Source: Arcuatula senhousia (Eukaryota > Mollusca > Bivalvia > Mytilida > Mytilidae). From it: a DNA stretch of 64,000 nt. Made by a program: the position numbers and the translations under genes. Shown here piece after piece: positions 55,221 to 64,000 of this stretch; positions within the stretch are counted from its first letter, which is position 1; every line of letters starts with the position of its first letter. The notes under the pieces are model-generated. The model worked only from the letters and a program-made list of their open reading frames with translations, searched no databases and was not told where the DNA came from. The stretch spans positions 10,744,001 to 10,808,000 of the forward strand of contig OZ020317.1 in the NCBI GenBank assembly GCA_963971305.1, in the 5' to 3' direction.

Positions 55221-55548
55221 GAGAGTATAGGGGTATATTTTTTTCTGAAACAAGTGTCTGCTGAAATTGATTTTTGTTTGTTCATATCCAGAGGTATGTG
55301 CCTATCACGTTGGTTTCTTTTCCAGGTAAATCCAGGTAATCGTAGCCAGTTTGATTATAAAATTAGCACTTTGGACACTTTTTTTAAAATTTCTATTTAA
55401 CTTTTATTCAAATGCTGATGGTGAGAGATTTCTTCTTGATATGCATATATAGTATGATAATGAAACTAACATGTTTATTGAAACCCACCTTGTTCTTTGT
55501 ATTATAATAAAATTAACAAGCATTCTGAGAGTATTGCAAAACAATACA

Positions 55549-56386
55549 TAGTCCCCTACCGGCCTCATATTTCAGTCACTGGTAACAATTTGTCAAACAA
55601 ATGAATACCTAAACTTGATCAGTTCATTATCTACAAGGAACAATAAAGTGAAGAAAATAAAATTGCAATGGATTTTCTAACTTCAAAGGGCCATAACTCC
55701 AATAAAAACTTGTAGACGGCACAAAACTCAAAGTTGATCTGTAACTCATCGTGGTAAACTCACATACCAAAAATCAGTTCATTATGTATAAGCGATTACA
55801 AAAAAAGGGCCGAAAACTGAAATTTTAGTGAATTTTGGAAGTTCAAAAGGCCATAACTCCAATAAAAATTTATGGACAGGCACAAAACTCAAACTTGATC
55901 TGTAACTCATCATGGTAAATTCACATATCAAAAATTAGTTCATTATCTATAAGAGTTTAGACAAAAAGTGTGAAGAACTGAAATTTCAGTGAATTTTCAA
56001 AGTTCAAAGGGCCACAACTCCCATAAAAAATTATGGACAGGCACAAAACTTAAACTTGATCTGTAACTCATCATGGTAACTCGCATACCAAAAATTAGTT
56101 CATTATCTATAAGAGTTTAGAAAAAAAGTGCGGAAAACTGAAATTTTAATAAATTTTCAAAGTTGAAAGGGCCATAAATCCCATAAAAATTTGTGGACCA
56201 GCACAAACTCAAACTTGATCTGTAACTCATCATGGTTAACACACATACCAAAAATCAGTTCATTATTTATAAGCGTTTAGCAAAAAAGTGCGAAAAACTG
56301 AGGCGTGACAGACAGACGGACGGACGGACAGATGGACAGAGCGCAAACCTATAGTCCCCTTCGGCTTTCTCCGGTAGGGGACTCAA
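55549..56386. mobile_element. TIR element with 161-bp tandem array (type C)
   Basis: Ends TAGTCCCCTACCGG and CCGGTAGGGGACT. TTGATCTGTAACTCATC recurs at about 55736, 55897, 56058 and 56217. A GACAGACGGACGGACGGACA run precedes the right end. Confidence 0.82.
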
Positions 56387-56399
56387 AACATGGGGTTGC

Positions 56400-56830
56400 A
56401 CTTTGATGTGCTAATAAAGGATCCCCCAACTCTACCTTTCAGAAAACATGAAGTAGATCGATGACTGACCTGAAAAGAGGAGGCACATTATAACTCACCA
56501 TGCTTGAGCCTGAGACAATAATTAAACGATATGATTTTCTCAGCTTGAGCTGTCATGACACTGAATTTGAAATCAATCCCTCCAAAAGAATCTGTCTATT
56601 TTTGACCCTTAAAAAGTCTAAATTGGCTCAGAAAACAGGAAGCAGATGCTCAACTGAACTGGAAAGGAGAGGCAGGGTACAATTCATCATGCTGGAGCTG
56701 TATACCAAATTTAAAATCCATCCCTTCAGTAAAAGTGGAGAAATCTGTTTCAAAAGGTTGTAACATACAGACAGACGGACAAGGTGATTGCAATATATCC
56801 CTTTTCTTACGAATGGTGCTGGGTATAAAA
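56400..56830. repeat. Degenerate array element with GACAGACGGAC end
   Basis: Two related units (TTTGAAATCAATCCCTCC and TTTAAAATCCATCCCTTC), then ACAGACAGACGGACAAGG. Built like types C to E. Confidence 0.5.
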
Positions 56831-57689
56831 AGATGTAATATTTATATTTTTTTATTATTAATTTCATTTGCAAGCACTTTAACAATTGCATAATGGCATA
56901 AACATATAAATCACATGACATACATACACAAAGTCACATGACAGACTTACAAATTTGACTTTGAAATCATGTGATAGCAGAAAAACAGATACATGTAGGA
57001 TAGGGGATAGGAGTCAGTTAGTAAAATACTGTAAACTTTAAATAATTGACAGCCTTTAGTACTAATTAAGTATTCAACTGTTAGTTCCTAAACAGAAAAA
57101 GAGACATTTTACAATGCAAATTATCAAGTAATTTTTTTTTCTAAATGTATAATAAAAACAAATGTACAAGTAAAGATTGCAAAAATGTATGCTGTGGTAT
57201 AACAATGAGGAAAGCAAAGTATAATTCAAACAGTCATTTTGAAGCGATCTTTGTTTATAATTCAAACAGTCATTTGAAGCCAATTTTTTTGTTTACTGAC
57301 ATGTTTTTAAGAAGAATTACAGAATTACAATACAACTATATTGCATTTTACGAGACTTTTGATAAAATGGAGAACACAGATTTCGATATATATAAATAAC
57401 ATGTAGTTGTAGACCACCAGTGGTCAATATAATAATTTAGTCCAAGTATATATAAATACAAAATGGTACACTATTTACAGTACAAAATCTCTATATATAG
57501 AATAAAAAATGAGATTTTTCATCCAATCACAGACAAAACAGAAGTTATCCCCCCTGAGATCAAATTAAAGCTGAAATTCATTTTTTTTGTTACCTTAAAA
57601 TTACTACATTTGTGTGTTTCATTTGTTGTCTTTAAACCTTCTAGTATTTATTCCTTTGAATCTTATAAACAAGAGTTAACACTAAAGTA

Positions 57690-58569
57690 TGTCTCGCCTG
57701 CCGGCACCATCAGAAACAATTATTCTTTCTTACTTCCACTTTTTTGAATTTACATGGATTTTCAGTTTCTGAGATCAAAAGATGTTTATAGAACTTAAAC
57801 ATTGCAAATATATGCAATAAAAATAATCAAAGTCACTCAACCGGAAAATCAAGGTCAAAGTCAAAAGATGGGGATGCAACTGTGCTAAGCTACTACTGGG
57901 GCATATGTATACCAAGTTTCATCAACCTAGGACCTATAGTTCTTGAGATATGGAGGTGCTCACAAAACTTTTCCATTGCTATTATATGTATTGAAAATTG
58001 TCAAAGTCACTCAACCGGAAAATCAAGGTCAAGGTCAAAAGATGGGGATGCAACTGTGGTAAGCTACTACTGAAGCATATGCATACCAAGTTTCATCAAC
58101 CTAGGACCTATAGTTCTTGAGATATGGAGGTGCTCGCAAAACTTTTCCATTGCTATTATATGTATTGAAAATTGTCAAAGTCACTCAACCGGAAAATCAA
58201 GGTCAAGGTCAAAAGATGGGGATGCAACTGTAGTAAGCTACTACTGGGGCATATGCATACCGAGTTTCATCAACCTAGGACCTATAGTTCTTGAGATATG
58301 GAGGTGCTCGCAAAACTTTTTCATTGCTATTATATGTATTGAAAATTGTCAAAGTCACTCAACCGGAAAATCAAGGTCAAGGTCAAAAGATGGGGATGCA
58401 ACTGTGGTAAGCTACTACTGGAGCATATGCATACCAAGTTTCATCAACCCAGGACCTATAGTTCTTGAGATATGGAGGTGCTCATAAAACTTTTCCAAAA
58501 AGTTAACGCCGCCGTCGTCGCCGCCGGTAAAGTAACACCTATGTCCCGCTCTGCTTCGCAGGCGAGACA
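57690..58569. mobile_element. TIR element with 174-bp tandem array (type B)
   Basis: Ends TGTCTCGCCTG and CAGGCGAGACA, as in type A. CAACCGGAAAATCAAGGTCA recurs with its CCGG at 57841, 58015, 58189 and 58363, exactly 174 bp apart. A GCCGCCGTCGTCGCCGCCGG run separates the array from the right end. Confidence 0.85.
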
Positions 58570-59222
58570 AAAATAAAAATAAAGTTGAACATTTCAAGAG
58601 CATCTGGCATACTAAATAAATTTGCTACAAAAATAAATATGTTATTTAGAAAAATTATAATTATAAATGGAATATGTCTTGCTAAACCTGCTAACAGATA
58701 TTGTAAAAAGTATAATAACTACAAAAATAATCTTTTATCATTTTTCTGCCATATATGAATATTATAAATCTGATATTTAAAATAAATGACCTTCCTTGAT
58801 AAATTGATAAATTCTAAATGAATATAATCATTTGAAATTATATAAAAATATAACAAACCGATATAGGTATTTTCTGATTCCATAAAAATCTCTTTTTTTT
58901 AGATTATCTATTTTTCAAATAAAAAATCTATTTAATGCAAAGAAGAGTTTAAAGACCTGTATGTTAAGTACAATTTTAAACTTGAATGTTACCATCAAAT
59001 TACAAATACAAAAGTGACAAATATATGTGGCTTCTGCAAGGTACCCCCTTGCATCTTAAGGTCACCTTTAAAATGTTAATAGGTTGGTTTTAATGCATAT
59101 TTTCACTTACTTATCAAGTCATTTGAATGAGTTTTTTTTCAACAAAGGTATCCCCTAAAAACATTTAGTTTGCAGGAGCCTCATGTATAGTTGGACATGC
59201 GACAAAAACAAACTAGAAAAAC

Positions 59223-60184
59223 TGTGAGCTGCAGCTCACAAATAAATACCCCCCACCCCCCCCCCCCCAAAAATTAATCAGATAAAATTTAGAATAGGAG
59301 ATGCACATCTACATTATGTCACAAAGATTGTGTGTAGGTTTCATGAAAATCCATCAAGGGGTTTAAGAGGAGTTGCAGATAAGAGATGGGCACCCCCATG
59401 TAGTCGAATGGCTGAGTCCATGTATTGCTATGGGAAACCCCAAAACCATTCTGATCAAACTTTCTAATAGTAGGTGCACATCTACATTTTGTCACAACAA
59501 TTGTGTGTAAGTTTCATGACAATCCATCAAGGGGTTTAGGAGGAGTTGCGGATAAGAGATGGGTACCCCCATGTAGTCAATGGCTAAGTCCATGTTTTGG
59601 TATAGGAAACCCGAAAAATCATTCTGATCAAATTTTAAAATAGTAGGTGCACATCTACATTTTGTCACAAAGATTGTGTGTAAGTTTCATGAAAATCCAT
59701 CAAGGGGTTTAGGAGGAGTTGCGGATAAGAGATGGGTACCCCCATGTAGTCAATGGCTAAGTCCATGTTTTGGTATAGGAAACCCCAAAAATCATTCTGA
59801 TCAAATTTTAAAATAGTAGGTGCACATCTACATTATGTCACAAAGATTGTGTGTAAGTTTCATGAAAATCCATCAAGGGGTTTAGGAGGAGTTGCGGATA
59901 AGAGATGGGTACCCCCATGTAGTCGAATGGCTAAGTCCATGTTTTGCTATGGGAAACCCCAAAAATCATTCTGATCAAATTTTAAAATAGAAGGTGCACA
60001 TCTACATTATGTCACAAAGATTGTGTGTAAGTTTCATGAAAATCCACCAAGGGATTTAGGAGGAGTTGTGGATAAGAGATGGGTACCCTGAAGTGTAACG
60101 GAAGGACGGACGGAAGGACGGACGGAAGGACGGACGGACACCCCTATCACTATATACCCCCCACTTTTTAAGTGGGGGGTATAA
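59223..60184. mobile_element. Fold-back/TIR element with 173-bp tandem array (type D)
   Basis: Left GTGAGCTGCAGCTCAC, then ATACCCCCCAC and a long C run. Right a GGAAGGACGGAC run, then CCCCCCAC ... GTGGGGGG hairpin at 60156-60182. GCACATCTACATTATGTCAC-type anchors lie at 59302, 59475, 59648, 59821 and 59995. Confidence 0.82.
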
Positions 60185-61734
60185 TAAGGCAAACAATAAC
60201 AAACAAAACATACATCAAAAACTTGCAAAAATTGCATCAGATTGTTCAAGAAGCACCTTCAAAATTCAATTTGTTCTACTGATGAGTAATTCAAAAACAG
60301 GGGACAGAAACAAACATTTTGTGTGGATAATTGCAAAATAGGGAAGACAAACCGTGTGTAATAATAAATATATCAGGTTATTGCAAAATAAAAATCAGAT
60401 GGATTGGATTGGAATGGGGGAGTGGGGAATTAATGCCCTTTTTTTTACACACATGGCTTACATGGATAAAGGCAATTACAGTAGGTCTGTAAAACAAATC
60501 CACTAACAATGAATAAACTTGTAAAATTAACAATTCTTTTGTGACATGCCAGGATAGTGGACAGGATATTATATATCATATGGGACAAAACAAACAAAAA
60601 AAAACACCTCAGAAAATGGTGGATTTCTTAGATCACAGAGGGATATGGATATTGCACAAAATCACTAATATGTATTTTCATGTGAAGTTTGCACAAAATG
60701 TCTCATAAACAAAAAATGAAATTTATGACAAAGATTGATGGATCATTACAACAATACATGTATAAGCTTTGAAGCTTTTCCAATTCAAGACTGATTCAAT
60801 ACAGGTTTATTAAAATATCTAATAGGTCATGAGTAAATGTTTACATTTTTAACATATTGTGACTTCTTCTAAATTTTGACTTCTGTGTAGTCAGTACTAT
60901 CAGTACTTTGATTATTACTGTGGTAATGATGATGTAAGAAGACTTCATTTGAGCACCATGCAATGACAAAATATTTAGCCATTTCAAAAATAAAAAAGAT
61001 GGGACAATAAATTAATATCCTGATGAGGATATTGATGATATTTATGTATACCTGGCCCGTACCCAGTAGGGGTGCCATGGGTGTGAACGCATCCCATTTT
61101 TAAAAGAAAAAAACTTACAATTCCTAAGCTGTTGGTGCACTAGCCTTAAATTTCGTAATGCTCTATGTAAATAACCCCTTTTGAAAAAAATCCTGTGTAT
61201 GGACCTTTCATACACATGCATTTTGAATGTTTTGTATTTGCTAAACCTGTAAGGGTGGGGTTTTTTTTGGCAAATAAAATATTCTCTTCATATATTTCAC
61301 ATCATAGGCTAGAGTTTTGAAAGCCTTTTTAAGAAAATACACCTGTAGCCTTTGCAAAATGATCAAAGATGTATGGTGTTGACCAAATAGCATTATAAAT
61401 AAGTCATTAACTTTAAAAAGATGAATAAATTAAAGCTACTTCAATTTGTAAGCTTTTAATTCTCTCTTAATCTAAGCCCATGCTTCTTCATTGTTCATTA
61501 AAAGGCTTTAGATTAAATAATTTGATTTTCTTCCTTATGGGAACAACCAACAAATTCCTAAAGCTGTGGGCTGAAGCCTTTTCATATCATTTCATTCTAT
61601 CATTAGTTTGCTTCTATCTAGCTGGAGTGCCCCCTTGTTTAATTTTGTGATATTTTGTATCATGGAGTACTCTTGCAAGAAAGACATTGGTAGCAGCAAT
61701 CACAACTTTCTTTCATGTCCTAAACAGTCTATTT
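60185..61734. other. Supervillin-like 3' UTR and intergenic sequence
   Basis: No ORF or repeat is supported. The part next to 61735 is probably the 3' UTR of the minus-strand gene. Confidence 0.45.
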
Positions 61735-63269
61735 TTAGAACAGTCCAACATCCTTTTTCAGTGAATGTTGTTTCCAGGCTGGCAAGGCATAGAATTCGTC
61801 CTTCGTCATTTGGAGGTATTCCTGAAAATACAATTAAATTAAAAGATATAAAATTAGAATATTGAGGAAGTCAGTAAAGGTCTAGAAATGTTTTTTCCAG
61901 AAGTATTTACTAGATGCCATTCATCAAATAGAAATGAATCATTACTTCAAATTTTTATTTCTTATAATTTGGCAAGAAAAGAAGCAAGATCTTAATTTCA
62001 CGTTGTAAATTTATCGGATTGTTTCCCCTTAAAAAAATATGTATTTCTTATAATAAGATTATGATAATCTGCTATCTTAGTAGACGGTTAAAAAAATGTG
62101 GAATTAAAATATGTGATACAATCAACCTAAAGAAACAACTATTAGTATCAACATTACTAAATTTATATTAATGTGTTTGCTTTGTGAGGGTGGGGAAGAG
62201 TGTTGATAAAACACATCATTTTTTGACATAAATCAACATACCTCAAATTCCTTATCGTCAAGGTAAGATTCAATTTTCAATGGATCGACACCTTCTGGTA
62301 GAGGGCGCTCCTGTAGCTCTTCAAACGTGTAGCGTGTCTGCATCATTTTTTGTAATATGACGGCTAGTGACACCATTTCATTGTCCTTCTTAGCATCCTG
62401 TAGAAAGCAATTAAATTTTTCATTGCTGAGTTTTTACCACAAATCACTTAAAAGTTGGTAATTTTCACAGGGAACAAATTTTTGATTAATTCTCGAGGCC
62501 CCCAAAGGCACAAAAATGAAAGATTGCACACTAACAGCAACTGTACATGCAAACAGACAGACAAACATTTTTGGATGTATAATTGTTCCTCTCTAGCTGT
62601 ATTATTCACTTCCCAGTAGGAAAACAAGATTGTAAACTTTAAATTGGCTTCACACCAGCATAAACTACTGTAAACTTGAAAATTTTTGCGGGTGTTATTT
62701 TCGCATTTTTTAAAGTGAACCATTCACGCGGGGGATAAATTCACATTTTTCCTGATAATTTTTTTTCTTCTAAAAGTCCATTCTTGTGGGGGTTAATTTC
62801 ATGGATATTTATTAATTGCCAAATACTGTGGATTCATTTATTTTCGTGGGTACCAATTTTCTTGGTTTGGTGAAAAAGTATCAGTTCGTGGATTCCTAAA
62901 TTTGTGGTTCTTTAGCCTGAAGCTTAAACACCAATGTTAAATTTCCTTTTTGTGGGATATCAAATTTCGTGGTTCAAGTTTACCCACGAAAACCACAATA
63001 ATTGATACCCCACGAATAATAATGAAAACACAGTAAGCAAAAATACCTCCCCATGCAAAAGTTTCCACTTTTACAGTATTATAGTCTTTTGAGGGTTGTC
63101 TGGGGACTTTACTAAGAGGAGGAGGGAGGTTTTTATAATAACTTTACCTTCAGGTTGAGGTCTCTGGCTGTTGAATTAACCTCCCAGTAAGGAAATAAGT
63201 TTGTGAATTCTAACGGCTCCACGCCAGCATAGACTGCTACAGATTTCAACGGATTGTCTGGGGACTTTA
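61735..63269 (-). CDS. Supervillin-like protein, C-terminal three exons with villin headpiece
   Basis: Minus-strand exons: 63269-63148 (2 bases plus 40 codons), 62397-62242 (52 codons), 61821-61735 (28 codons plus TAA). GT-AG sites; the two internal junctions are phase 0. The first exon encodes the end of a gelsolin-type repeat (VYAGVEPLEF, LFPYWEVN). The second has a linker and the headpiece N-terminal half (YTFEELQERPLPEGVDPLKI). The third completes it with ALPAWKQ and the terminal KKDVGLF, the usual actin-contact cap. Villin, advillin and supervillin share this domain. The GVEPLEFTNLFPYWE phrase right before a headpiece linker fits supervillin best, where the domain tethers cortical actin and myosin to membranes. 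The rest of the gene lies right of 64000. Confidence 0.8.
62666..63078. mobile_element. TA-bounded MITE, TIR TACTGTAAA
   Basis: Ends TACTGTAAACTTG and CAAAAGTTTCCAC...TTACAGTA are imperfect inverted copies over about 24 bp. Removing it with one TA leaves the split exon copy the same length as the intact exon. Confidence 0.7.
62824..63035. mobile_element. Nested 212-bp MITE
   Basis: TIRs of about 35 bp: TACTGTGGATTCATTTATTT on the left against the inverse of AATAATGAAAACACAGTA on the right, with CGTGGGTACC/GGTACCCACG-type pairing. TA ends. Sits inside the 62666-63078 element. Confidence 0.75.
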
Positions 63270-63462
63270 CTGAAATACAAAAGATGAGACTTCAAGACAG
63301 AATATCTACTAAAGATGTAATCAGCAATGCACGCTTTTTATTAAATAGTAGTCCACCTAAGAATCATGCAAAATTGAAGAAAAAGGCTGCAGTGGTTTAT
63401 TTTTAACGAAAGATAGTTCAAAGTATATGAAATAAGAAATAAATAACAATTTGCTTATAATT

Positions 63463-63597
63463 GCCTGGTCCTGGGAGAAATCTTGCCATTTTGTTACAAT
63501 TATTTCTATTGAAATAATTGACAATTTTAAGAATTATCTCCCTTTCTTACATTTTTCCAATGCATTCTTATATTTTTTTTTCTCTCAGGACCAGGGC
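63463..63597. mobile_element. 135-bp MITE
   Basis: Ends GCCTGGTCCTGGGAGAAA and TTTCTCTCAGGACCAGGGC are inverted copies. Lies in the upstream intron of the supervillin-like gene. Confidence 0.65.
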
Positions 63598-63849
63598 TAG
63601 TTTAGAAAAAGAGCACAAAAGATCAAAGCAGGGTGCTAGTAGGAGTAACATATCAAAAATAAATTGGTGTAGGCTTTCCACCCATAAATCACTCTTTGCA
63701 TGATTCTTATAAAAAGTGGTACTTAAATATGGTGAGGTCAAGAGCTATTTTAAAATAGTCTTAGAGGGAAATAAATTAAGCCAGTTTATATAATTTTGGC
63801 AAGTATAAAATTAAGCAAAAATAAAATCTGTAAAAGTAAAAAATGGCCC

Positions 63850-64000
63850 AATTTCTTTAAACAGGAAATAGGTGAGTGACAGACCTATAATCCAATCCCA
63901 CATTATCGGACCCCACCCTTATGATGTATACCAGATACCAAGAGGCTGTGATAAGTAGTTGCTGAGAAAACTGAGAAAAATTTCTTCCTCTCCCGCCTGT
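63850..64000. repeat. Start of a tandem-array element, cut by the window edge
   Basis: AAACAGGAAATAGGTGAGTGACAG and AGTAGTTGCTGAGAAAACTG blocks resemble the type E units at 53.5-54.4 kb. Confidence 0.5.

Larger units (their letters stand above)
62589..63114 (-). pseudogene. Decayed duplicate of a supervillin-like exon, split by elements
   Basis: 62589-62667 matches the 3' part of exon 63269-63148 (VYAGVKP, then FSYWEVNNTARE in a shifted frame). 63079-63114 matches its 5' part (GGTTGTCTGGGGACTTTACT). Between them sits a TA-bounded insertion. A frameshift and loss of the donor site show it is not spliced as coding sequence. Confidence 0.75.

Overview
The window looks like nuclear DNA of a marine bivalve mollusc, probably a mytilid mussel. 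This is an inference from four things: AT-rich sequence, spliced genes with GT-AG introns, a dense mix of BEL/Pao, APE-type LINE and YIDD-type reverse-transcriptase elements, and many terminal-inverted-repeat (TIR) elements carrying internal tandem arrays of 160-175 bp, a style known from bivalves. No prokaryotic features are present.

Layout. 1-6784: a nearly intact BEL/Pao LTR retrotransposon on the minus strand with two 386-bp LTRs that differ at one visible base. 6785-11790: a possible remnant of a LINE first ORF, then an APE-type LINE on the plus strand broken by three homopolymer frameshifts. 11837-14620: a 2.8-kb TIR element with a 5-bp target duplication AGAAC. 14972-16114: a two-exon gene for a membrane-anchored SPRY-like protein. 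16.3-25 kb: a nested transposon graveyard. It contains an old YIDD reverse transcriptase split by a 1.75-kb TIR element (target duplication GTTCT), fold-back elements, and a 2.4-kb TIR element containing an unrecognised 133-codon ORF. 25575-27839: a three-exon gene of unknown function (252 aa). 28-31.4 kb: mostly AT-rich sequence with a TTAACGTTAA-rich TIR element.

32192-46545 (minus): a six-exon SPFH/band-7-like membrane protein gene with two homologous alternative first exons, 4.2 kb apart. Both end in the same nine residues and both splice in phase 0 to exon 2. Its introns hold many tandem arrays and transposons. 46.6-61.7 kb has no recognised gene and is filled with repeats: SINEs, fold-backs and five or more TIR elements with tandem arrays. 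61735-63269 (minus): the last three coding exons of a supervillin-like protein (end of a gelsolin-type repeat plus a complete villin headpiece). The rest of that gene lies beyond the right edge. Its intron holds a decayed duplicate of a coding exon that was itself split by nested TA-flanked elements.

The host genes (SPRY-like, the unknown three-exon gene, the SPFH-like gene, the supervillin-like gene) show no obvious functional link. Most of the window is mobile DNA, and several insertions can be dated relative to each other because they sit inside one another. Exon coordinates come from reading splice signals and phases by eye. Family names for repeats are provisional because no database search was possible.
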